From Roseitranquillus sp963749675 (lineage in GTDB: Bacteria > Pseudomonadota > Alphaproteobacteria > Rhodobacterales > Rhodobacteraceae), in assembly GCA_963749675.1 (NCBI GenBank), contig CAVVNT010000001.1:434001-498000 (forward strand): a DNA stretch of 64,000 nucleotides. The letters run 5' to 3'. The notes beneath the pieces are model-generated. The model was not told the origin of the DNA and made no database searches. It saw nothing but the letters and a program-made list of their open reading frames with translations. Below, piece after piece: positions 56,463 to 64,000 of this stretch (its first letter is position 1; each line of letters opens with the position of its first letter). The translations under genes and the position numbers were made by a program.

Positions 56463-58290
56463 TCAAGTGTCTGGAAACATGGAGAGTTGGTTCTTCGGAT
56501 CAGGCCGACACGGGCGTCCTTTCCGTCTCAGTGCGATGCTGACGGTGTCGTCTTCGAGGTCGATCGCCCGGATCTGATACGGCGCGCCGGGCACGACCTG
56601 CTCGGCAGGCAGAACGTGCTCTCTGATGAGCCTGCGGATGGCGTGGTTGGTCACGCCGAGCTTCGCCGCGGCTTCGCTCATGGTGAGCCATTCGCCGTTC
56701 TTTCTCGGCGGAACGGTAGGCGTGCATGCCGTGGACCTTCCGGATGGAGCCGACGCGGTGCGGCGTCCAGGTCTTTCCCTGTCCCGTGCGGATGGCCATC
56801 CGGTTGAGCGAGGCGGCGATGTCGGCGTCCGACCAGCGGCCCGCCATCCGGGCCATGACCGCGAGCGCTTCCTCCGGGGTCCGGCGGCCGTGCTCGCCGG
56901 TCTTCGGCTTGCGGACGCGCAGCTGCGAGTGCGCGCCGCCGCGCCAGTGGATGGTCAGGATGACCTCGCGCGACACCTCGCCGACGTCGACGATGATGTC
57001 GGTCACCAGAGCGCGCAGGAGCTGCTGGCGTGCGCGCATCGTGACGCCGGGCGCACTCCAGGCGCCGGCGGGAGCGTCGGCAAGGCCGGTGAAGTCCGGT
57101 GCTGGCGCGGCGGACACCGGCAAAGCCAGCGCCTCGAGACGTTCGGCGCAGGCCTCGACGCGGCGGAGCGTCATCTCCCAGGCGCGCTCGAGCTGCGCCG
57201 CGATCAGGCGGTTGTCCGGGTCGCAGGCAGCGTAGCGGCGTTCCGCCAGCGAGGCATCGTGAGCCGCGCCTGCGGGAGGTCGAGCTCCGCCATCCGCCGT
57301 CTCTCGGCTTCGCCGTCTTCGTGCATGCGCTCGGCTTCCCGCGCCGCCTCGATCGCCATGGGTTCTACCGCGCGCGAGGCAACTCGGCCGCGATGGCGGC
57401 ATCGACCCGGGAGCCGCCGAAGGTCATGCAGCGGCCGATGCCGCGCCCGGTCTGTGCCCGATCGCAGCGATACGTGGAGCGGCCGGGCGGCCTGCCGGCA
57501 TAGGCGACGGAGAGCGCCCGGCCGCAGCGTCCACATGTCAGGATGCCCGCGAGCAGGGCTCTTCCGCCGCGGCCGGACTTCGCGCCACCGGCCCAGCCGT
57601 AGGTGTTGGCCGCGAGCGTCTCCTGGTTCCGCTCGAACTCGGCCCAGCCGATGTAGCCGTCGTGGTGGTCGTGGATCAGCACGTCCCACGCCGCCCGTGG
57701 CCGGCCGTGGCCGTAGGTCTTGCGCGCCCGTCCCTCGACCATGACCACCCGCTTCTCGCTTTTGCCGTAGACGTAGGCGCCGGCGTAGAACGGGTTCTTC
57801 AGGATCGAGATCACGTTGCGGTAGCGGATCGGGGTCCACTCGAGGGAGGTCATCCGCATCGCCATTGTCACTCGGACCAATGGCGCTCCAATGGCAATCG
57901 GCCGACGGCCGCGGAAACGAGACGCCGTCGGCCGCGAGCGACAGCAGCGTCTGGCGCGCGCTGCTGAGCTGCCGGAAGCGCTCGAAGATCAGCCGGATCG
58001 TCTGCTGGAGACGCAGGTCGGGATCGAAGCCGAGGCCATGGTCCCGGCGCCAGAGGTAGCCGACGGGCACGCTGATGCGGAGCTCGCCCCGCTCTGCCTT
58101 CGCGCGCGCGGCATCGAGCATCCGCGCGCGCAGGATGCCGAGCTCGAACTCGCTGATGCTGCCCTTCATGCCGAGGAGGAGCCGGTCGTTCGGCCGACAA
58201 GGATCGTACACGCCGTCGAGGTCGATCACCCGGGCTTCGACGAGACCGCAGAGTTCCAGCAGGTGATGCCAATCGCGGCCGTTGCGGGCG
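56463..58290 (-). pseudogene. Large serine recombinase remnant, frameshifted
   Basis: From the upstream end the text reads SRLARNGRDWHHLLELCGLV, then IDLDGVYDPCRPNDRLLLGM and KGSISEFELGILRARMLDAA (end of the resolvase domain), ILKNPFYAGAYVYGKSEKRV (recombinase domain), LLAGILTCGRCGRALSVAYA (zinc ribbon), and a C-terminal piece GVTNHAIRRLIREHVLPAEQ. The catalytic Ser part is absent because the gene is fused at 58290 to an IS1634 remnant. Shifts lie near 57880, 57375, 57260 and 56690. It may derive from a prophage or an integrative element. Confidence 0.85.
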
Positions 58291-58943
58291 AGGCGCGATC
58301 CATCAGCGCATCCATCGCGCGAAGCAGATGCTGGTGGGTGACGGTCTCCGGCATCGCCGGCATCGCCACGGTCTCCAGCCAGCGCAGGCAGCCCGGCTTG
58401 CTCGTGGGGTCGCACAGCCGGTTGAACACCATGGCGCGGACGAGGGCCTCCCATCGGTTCCGCGACGCCCCGACCGCAAGGCCCGGCCAAGCGCGCGGTC
58501 GAGACCGAGGTCCTTCCAGAGCGCATGCCGGGCGAAGACGTCCCCATAACTGCGCGCGCCTTGCCAGGCGATCTCGGTCTTCGCCGGCTCGTCCCGGCCT
58601 GCAACCCGGCTGAGGCCCCGGATCAGGGCGTCGAGCAGGCCGTCCTTCATTGCGTCGGACGCGCCCGAGGTTGGTGATAACGCGCAGTCTCGGCTTTCCG
58701 GCCTCATTGCGGAAGGACTCGACGATCTGCAAATAGCGGCGCCCGCCGCTCTCGGTGACGGGCGTGAATATGGAATGCAGACTGCTGCAGATGAAGCTGC
58801 ATTGCAACGCATGTCAGGGCGGTCGCGTGTAACAACACGGATCGAGACGAAATCCACCCCGAACGGCTACAACCTCTTGAATTCACGAACACGGAACGCG
58901 CCGGATACACGAAAACTGGCCGGCAAATGTCGAACTTGGGGGG
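58285..58943 (-). pseudogene. IS1634-family transposase remnant, copy 2
   Basis: The remnant holds the left end (CCCCCAAGTTCGACATTTGC, read inward from 58943) and the N-terminal part of the transposase: SGGRRYLQIVESFRNEAGKP, DALIRGLSRVAGRDEPAKTE, YGDVFARHALWKDLGLDRAL and CLRWLETVAMPAMPETVTHQ. Frameshifts lie near 58665 and 58450. Homology ends at ALMDRA, where the recombinase remnant starts. Over the shared part it is nearly identical to copy 1 at 18.2 kb. Confidence 0.85.
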
Positions 58944-59091
58944 TGGCCGACTTTTCTTCTGGTTGAAGAGCGTCACGGCTGCTTGCGCCGATTTCGCGGG
59001 CGCGAAGAGTGGGGGCCGAAAGCTCGAAGGCAACGCTTTTGCGCAAGGAGCATCCGCTGCCGGGACACTCATCGAGCGGCAGACGGACTGC

Positions 59092-60061
59092 TTACGATCT
59101 GGATCGGCCTCGCGCCCCGCCATCTGCTTCGCTCAGGGCACGCGCAAGGCGACGGATCCTTATGGCACGGTTGAGTTCGCCGCCGAAGATCAGGACCAGA
59201 GCCGCTAGGTACATGAAGTAGAGGGCGGCTATGATACCGGCCAAACCCGCGTAGTAGCTCGCGTAATTGCCGAAACTCCGCAAGTAGAACGAGAAGGCTG
59301 CCGCAAGCAGGACCCACGCGGACACGGTGAAGAGCACGCCCGGCCAGATACTGGAGAATTCTGGTGCGCCGGGCCGGCAGGAATACATGCGCCGCGAACA
59401 GAGCCGCGATGAGGATCACCGCCGCGGCGGGATACCGGATCAGGCCAACCGTGACTGACGCCGGCTCGAAGCCCGGCAACAGCGTGTGCAGCCACGATCC
59501 CGCTCGCGGCGCCAGCACCAGCAGGTAGCCGACAAGGACGAGGGCCAGGCTCGCTAGCACGACCATTGCAGTCTGCAGGCCGTAGAGCGCAACTGTCGAG
59601 CGGGTTTCATGGATCCCGTAGGCCCGGTTCAGACCGACACGCACGCCGTCGACACCCCCGACGGCGAACCAGATCGTCAGCAAGATACCGATGCTGAGTA
59701 CGCCGCCCCGCTGTACGGTCATGACCTGTTCCACTTCCGAAACGATCGGCTCGACCAATGGAGGAGGGACGATCGCGATCAGAAACGCGATGAGTTCGTC
59801 CGCCATGGACCTGTCGCCGATGAAGGCCGTCATCGAGCTCGTGAAGATCAGGAAGGGAAAAATCGCCAGCAACGCGCGAAAGGCGACGTTGCCCGCCAGG
59901 CCGAACGCATCGTCGCTCCAGAGCCTTAGCCCAGCTTCTTGCATCACAGCCCAAGGGACACGCCAACCGGTGCCGTGCAACAAGCCCTCAGGGTGCTCGC
60001 TGACCACACCGTGAGTCAGGACGGCGTCGCGCCCTGTCTCATGACCCGACTTTGCATTCAT
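59092..60061 (-). pseudogene. YihY/BrkB family inner-membrane protein, one frameshift
   Basis: From the ATG at 60061 the text MQEAGLRLWSDDAFGLAGNV, then LLAIFPFLIFTSSMTAFIGD, LTIWFAVGGVDGVRVGLNRA and SLALVLVGYLLVLAP is YihY/BrkB with six predicted membrane helices. After about 59372 the last part continues in another frame: YAGLAGIIAALYFMYLAALV and LIFGGELNRAIRIRR. A single indel breaks the gene. The family is widespread; its function is not settled. Confidence 0.85.
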
Positions 60062-60260
60062 GCATGGACCCTGCACCAAGCGTCTGGCCGGTGGGTAGAT
60101 ACTTTTGTGGCAGGAGCCAGCAACGAGGCAAAGGAGACGCTTGGGAGACACGCGATGGGGAGTTGGCAGGCACCGCTGTGCCGATCAGCCGATTCCTGCT
60201 CTGCTTCGCGGCCGCTGCTTCTGCAAATGAACGACCATGATCTCAACACATCTGACCTGC

Positions 60261-60284
60261 TCAGGTGCTCAGGTGCTCAGGTGC
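60261..60284. repeat. Three tandem copies of TCAGGTGC
   Basis: The 8-base unit TCAGGTGC occurs three times in a row, with a partial fourth copy. It lies in the gap of about 370 bases between the yihY-like gene and the transporter. This may be a slippage site or a small binding array. Confidence 0.7.
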
Positions 60285-60429
60285 TCAGGGCTGCGGTGCT
60301 GTGCCGGCCGAGTGGGCGAAGGAAGACCCATGAGAACCAGCGAACGAACGCTTCGGGACCTCGCCACCACTATTGACCAGCCCCCTCGATCGTCGATGAT
60401 CACCAGTTCAACAGAAAGGCGCGGCGCTC

Positions 60430-62745
60430 ATGCCTCGACGACCGAACACGTCCTCGGGAAATGGCGCCTCGAATGCGACGGGAACGCTGGGCGCATTTGG
60501 CGGCGTATTCGCGCCCTCGATCCTCACGATCCTCGGCATCATCTTCTACCTGCGCGCGGGCTACGTGGTCGGAGAAGTCGGGCTCGTCGGCGCCCTGATC
60601 ATCATCACGATCTGCTATGCGATCTCGCTCCTGACCTCCTTTTCGCTGTCCGCGATCGCGACCAGCATGCCGGTGAAGGGGGGCGGGTTCTACTACGTCA
60701 TCTCGCGAACAATCGGGTTCGAGTTCGGCGGCGCGCTGGGCCTCGTCCTTTTCGTCTCGATCTCGACCGGGATCGCCTTCTATGCCATCGGCCTCGGCGA
60801 GGTGGCCGTCGGCATGGACGCCGTGCCGGACTGGGCGACGCCTCGGGTGATCGCGGTGGGGACGATCCTCCTTCTCTTCCTGTTCGCCTGGGCGGGCGCC
60901 GATGTCGCAACACAGCTTCAATACGTCGTCATGGCGATCGTCTTCGCGTCCATCCTGGCGATCGGCTGGGGCGGCTGGCTTGGCTTCGACGCGGAGCAGA
61001 TGCGGGAGAACGGCGGATCACTCTTTTCGGGCGAGGGCGGCACGCTCGGGTTCTGGGCAGCGTTCGCGCTCTTCTTTCCGGCCATCACGGGCTTCACGCA
61101 GGGGCTCAACATGTCGGGAGACCTCAGGCGCCCGACACGGGACATCCCCCTCGGCACCCTCGCCGCCGTCCTGCTGTCCTTCGGCCTCTATTCCGGGCTC
61201 GCGGTACTCGTCGCCGGCAATGCCACGGGGCAGGAGCTGAGGGACAACTATCTCATCCTGGAGGACATCTCGCCCGTCGCCTGGATCGTGACCGCCGGTG
61301 TGATCGCGGCCACCGCCTCCTCGGCGATGGCGTCGTTCCTCGGCGCGCCGCGGATCGCGCAGGCGCTGGGGCGCGACGGGGTCTTTCCGATGAGCCGCCA
61401 CCTTGCGGAGGGATCGGGCAAGACCGACAACCCCCGCCGGGCGGTGCTGCTCTCCGGGGCCATCGCGCTCGCCGCGGTCGCGATCGGAGACCTGAACTTC
61501 CTCGCCCCGATCATCACGATGTTCTTTCTCGCGTCCTACGCGCTCCTGAACTACTCGACCTTCTTCGTCGCGCACGCCGCAAGCCCCTCGTTCCGGCCGT
61601 CCTTCAGGGCATTCCACAAGTACCTGAGCCTGCTGGGCGGCCTTCTCTGCGTCGGCGCCATGCTCGCCATCGACCTGATCTCGGCCGGCGTCGCGGTGCT
61701 CGCGATGTTTGCCGTCCACCAGTATCTGAAGGGCCGCGTCGGGGACAAGGTCTGGGCCGACAGCCAGCGCGCCTACGGCTTTCAGCGCATTCGCGAGCAG
61801 CTCTTCGCGATGGAGGGCCGCCCTGCGCATCCGCGCGACTGGCGTCCGCAGATCCTGATCCTCTCCAAGGACGAGGAACGGCGGCGAGAACTCCTGCGCT
61901 TCGCCGGCTGGATCGAGGGTCGGAGCGGCTTGACATCCCTCGTCTCCGTCATCGAGCAAGGGGACGGGGACCACCGCGACCGAGCCGCAGTCGAGAAGCG
62001 CCTGCGCCGATCGATCGCGGCGTCCGGTGTCGACGCATTTCCTCTAACCGTCAGCGCGCCGGACTTCGAGACCGGGTTTTCCATCCTGCTGCAATCCTAC
62101 GGCGTCGGTCCCCTCAAGGCGAACACGATCCTCGTCAACTGGCTCGAGCAGCTTCCGCCGGTGCCGGATGAGCGGTCGAAGCATGTTTATGGTCACAACC
62201 TCGGCATGGCCCTGAGCCTTGGCTACAACGCGGTCGTCGTCCATTCTCACGCCAATGCCTTGTCGAAGCTGGAGGAGGTGCCGGCCAAGGACCGGCGCAT
62301 CGACATCTGGTGGGCCGGCGGCGCAACGTCCGATCTGGCGCTTCTGCTGGCCTACCTCATGACCCGGACGCCGGACTGGACGCAGGCCCGGCTGCGGGTT
62401 CTCGCGGAGGGAAACACCGATCGCCCGGGGAGGACCGAGAGCAAGATCTCTAAGATGCTGCAAGAAGTTCGCATCGAGGCGGACGTGGTGCTGATCGAGG
62501 GCATCACCGCAGCCGAGATCCGCGCACGTTCCGCGGATGCAGCGCTGACCTTCTTCCCGGGAAGCCTGCGTCATCGAAAGCTCGATGCGCAGTTCGGTCT
62601 CGATCTCAACGCTGTCGCCGAGGCCCTGCCGCTCATCGCTCTCTGTCTGGCAGGCGAGGACATGGATCTGGACCCCGATCCTGACGAGGTCGAGCCGCCG
62701 GAAGGAACTACAAGAACGAAGGATGGCGTGCCCGCTGGCGGCTGA
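60430..62745 (+). CDS. SLC12-type cation-chloride cotransporter homologue
   Basis: The 771-residue protein has an N-terminal amino-acid/polyamine/cation (APC) fold with about 12 helices (residues 20-450), beginning LGAFGGVFAPSILTILGIIF with YLRAGYVVGEVGLVGALIII, as in bacterial relatives of Na-K-Cl cotransporters. GGFYYVISRTIGFEFGGALG and FPAITGFTQGLNMSGDLRRP are typical SLC12 blocks. The C-terminal 300 residues (from PQILILSKDEERRRELLRFA) are a cytosolic domain with two alpha/beta subdomains, as in SLC12 proteins. Transported ions are unknown. It is intact. Confidence 0.9.
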   Translation: MPRRPNTSSGNGASNATGTLGAFGGVFAPSILTILGIIFYLRAGYVVGEVGLVGALIIITICYAISLLTSFSLSAIATSMPVKGGGFYYVISRTIGFEFGGALGLVLFVSISTGIAFYAIGLGEVAVGMDAVPDWATPRVIAVGTILLLFLFAWAGADVATQLQYVVMAIVFASILAIGWGGWLGFDAEQMRENGGSLFSGEGGTLGFWAAFALFFPAITGFTQGLNMSGDLRRPTRDIPLGTLAAVLLSFGLYSGLAVLVAGNATGQELRDNYLILEDISPVAWIVTAGVIAATASSAMASFLGAPRIAQALGRDGVFPMSRHLAEGSGKTDNPRRAVLLSGAIALAAVAIGDLNFLAPIITMFFLASYALLNYSTFFVAHAASPSFRPSFRAFHKYLSLLGGLLCVGAMLAIDLISAGVAVLAMFAVHQYLKGRVGDKVWADSQRAYGFQRIREQLFAMEGRPAHPRDWRPQILILSKDEERRRELLRFAGWIEGRSGLTSLVSVIEQGDGDHRDRAAVEKRLRRSIAASGVDAFPLTVSAPDFETGFSILLQSYGVGPLKANTILVNWLEQLPPVPDERSKHVYGHNLGMALSLGYNAVVVHSHANALSKLEEVPAKDRRIDIWWAGGATSDLALLLAYLMTRTPDWTQARLRVLAEGNTDRPGRTESKISKMLQEVRIEADVVLIEGITAAEIRARSADAALTFFPGSLRHRKLDAQFGLDLNAVAEALPLIALCLAGEDMDLDPDPDEVEPPEGTTRTKDGVPAGG

Positions 62746-62953
62746 TCTGACGCGAGCCGGCCGGACTTGACGAAGGCTTGATCCCTCCGTGGCTGGTTGC
62801 GGTGCGAGACAGCGCGCGAGAACCTGGGCGGGCTCTCCTTGCCTATTCATTCATGAGCGGCACGCGGACGTCGCCACTGCGGCAGATGCGCTGCGAGCAG
62901 GTCGAGTGAGAACCGGCAGCTGCGATCACCTGGAAGATCTGTCTGCGTGCTGG

Positions 62954-63661
62954 CTATGCATTGCTACGTGCCGCCCATCCCAGCCCTCGACGAACGATCT
63001 CTTGCACTTTGGGATGCCTGAGGTCCTCGAGCGTGTGGCCGATCGAGCAGTAGAACACGCGGCCCTTGTCCCAGCGCCGGGTCCACACCACCGGGATGAC
63101 GGTGCCTTCGATCCACCACAGGTGCTCGCCCGAGAAGGTCGTGGTGGCGAGGACGTCGTTGGAGGGGTCGACAAGCATGTAGTATTGCTCTGACCGGAGC
63201 CGGAACGAGCCGATGCCCGCCATGATCGGATGCGCCGGCCGCGTCACGGTCAGGTCGTAGTCCAGGTAGTCGTCGATCGGCACCGGATTGTCCGGCCATC
63301 CCGGCGGGTGGGCGACGAACTGGCCGCCGATCAGAAAGTGATAGGTGGGCCGGTCGCGGAACGCGTCGCCCATGTGCCCGTGCCACCCGCCGATGCCGCA
63401 GCCGCCCGCGATGAGAGCAAGGAGGCCGTCCTCCTCCGCCTTGGTCATGTTGCCGAACTCCGGCTGGTGCGAGGAGCGGGCCGAGGACCAGATCGGCACG
63501 ATCAGGTCGACGTCGCGCATCCCCTCCGGCTCGGCCAGCGGGGCGAGCGTCTCGTGGATGTCGACCTCGAACCCGTCTGCCGCAAGCAGGTCGCGGCACC
63601 AGTCGGCGAACGCGGTCGGGTCGTGGCCCTCCCAGCCGCCTGCGAACAGGGCTGCCTTCAT
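62954..63661 (-). CDS. ThuA-like domain protein
   Basis: The 235-residue protein starts MKAALFAGGWEGHDPTAFAD and has GLLALIAGGCGIGGWHGHMG and YDLTVTRPAHPIMAG, PVVWTRRWDKGRVFYCSIGH, typical of ThuA/trehalose-utilization proteins with a glutamine-amidotransferase-like fold. These often lie with sugar dehydrogenase genes. It is coupled by an ATGA overlap to the dehydrogenase gene upstream. Activity is not known. Confidence 0.92.
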   Translation of the reverse strand: MKAALFAGGWEGHDPTAFADWCRDLLAADGFEVDIHETLAPLAEPEGMRDVDLIVPIWSSARSSHQPEFGNMTKAEEDGLLALIAGGCGIGGWHGHMGDAFRDRPTYHFLIGGQFVAHPPGWPDNPVPIDDYLDYDLTVTRPAHPIMAGIGSFRLRSEQYYMLVDPSNDVLATTTFSGEHLWWIEGTVIPVVWTRRWDKGRVFYCSIGHTLEDLRHPKVQEIVRRGLGWAARSNA

Positions 63662-64000
63662 TCCTTGTGCTCCTTCATGAAGCTCACCATCGACGCCATG
63701 TCCCGGCCGGCATAGCCCTGTGCCGCGGCCGCGCTGAGCTGGGTGAGGTTCAGTTGACCCTGTGGCAGTGCGACTCCGAGCTGCGCGGCCAGGGCGGCGG
63801 TGACCTCCATGTCCTTCCGCGCGAGCGCGATCGTGAAGGTGACTTCATGGGCGGCCTCGTCGAGGTATATGGGGCGGCGATAGCTCAGCATCGGGGCGGC
63901 CGCGGCCGACGCCTCGATCACGTCGAAGGCGCGGGCGGGGGCGATGCCCGCCGCCTCTGACAGCGTCAGCGCCTCGGCGAGCGTCTGGTTCAGCCCGTGG
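63658..64000 (-). CDS. 3-hydroxyisobutyrate-dehydrogenase-like protein, 5' part outside window
   Basis: Only the C-terminal 113 residues are visible: HGLNQTLAEALTLSEAAGIA, AFDVIEASAAAAPMLSYRRP and FTIALARKDMEVTAALAAQL, the helical domain (NAD_binding_11) of beta-hydroxyacid dehydrogenases with the conserved Lys-Asp in ARKDMEV. It would oxidise a hydroxy acid with NAD(P). The gene extends past the window end and is coupled to the ThuA-like gene. Confidence 0.9.
   Translation of the reverse strand, partial: HGLNQTLAEALTLSEAAGIAPARAFDVIEASAAAAPMLSYRRPIYLDEAAHEVTFTIALARKDMEVTAALAAQLGVALPQGQLNLTQLSAAAAQGYAGRDMASMVSFMKEHKE

Overview
The window reads as chromosomal DNA from a high-GC alphaproteobacterium, most likely of the order Rhodobacterales. 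The reasons are the gene orders rsmB, heparinase-like gene, purH, lspA, DUF3035 lipoprotein, paired M16 peptidases, and rbfA, truB, rpsO, pnp, together with ccmI, DUF1127, DUF1289 and DUF1674 genes. Housekeeping blocks alternate with accessory DNA. Species cannot be assigned from sequence reading alone.

Layout. 0-8 kb: a LuxR-type regulator fragment, an Atm1-like ABC exporter, stress-type small genes, sodB, then ccmI-ruvX-DUF1289 and dusA. 8.2-17.1 kb: an EEP-domain protein, then a minus-strand cluster that is the most unusual part of the window. From upstream to downstream it holds an M3-like metallopeptidase, two acidic proteins built almost wholly from a tripeptide repeat X-[N/D]-E, a 2OG-Fe(II) oxygenase, a type I secretion ABC protein with a degenerate ATPase, an HlyD adaptor and a DUF4344 metallopeptidase. 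17.2-22.3 kb: broken transposases (IS630, IS1634, IS30), an L,D-transpeptidase and gene fragments. 22.4-24.4 kb: recQ. 24.6-30.4 kb: seven consecutive genes that are all interrupted by small indels. 30.4-48.6 kb: intact housekeeping genes (sdaA, M16 pair, lspA, purH, heparinase-like, rsmB, DUF1674, dapB, rbfA, truB, rpsO, pnp). 48.6-58.9 kb: a nest of insertion sequences. 59-64 kb: a frameshifted yihY-like gene, an SLC12-type transporter, a ThuA-like protein and the end of a 3-hydroxyisobutyrate-dehydrogenase-like gene.

The 9.7-17.1 kb cluster has the parts of a precursor modification and export pathway. Two precursors share a short leader with an LFSxxSF motif and then run into X-[N/D]-E repeats. 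An oxygenase of a class that often hydroxylates side chains lies next to them. An exporter without its own leader peptidase and two HEXXH metallopeptidases complete the set. Each precursor gene is followed by a strong stem-loop, which would allow more precursor than enzyme to be made. The substrate relationship is inferred from position and composition; nothing in the sequence proves it.

The insertion-sequence nest can be read exactly in one place. An IS21-type element (49440-54942) sits in the 3' end of an IS66 tnpB gene with a 5-bp duplication GCCCC on both sides, and removing it restores a normal tnpB C-terminus. The IS21 element itself holds an IS110 transposase and a DDE transposase. Many small frameshifts in 20-22, 24.6-30.4 and 53-60 kb may reflect assembly error as much as decay, so pseudogene labels there are provisional.
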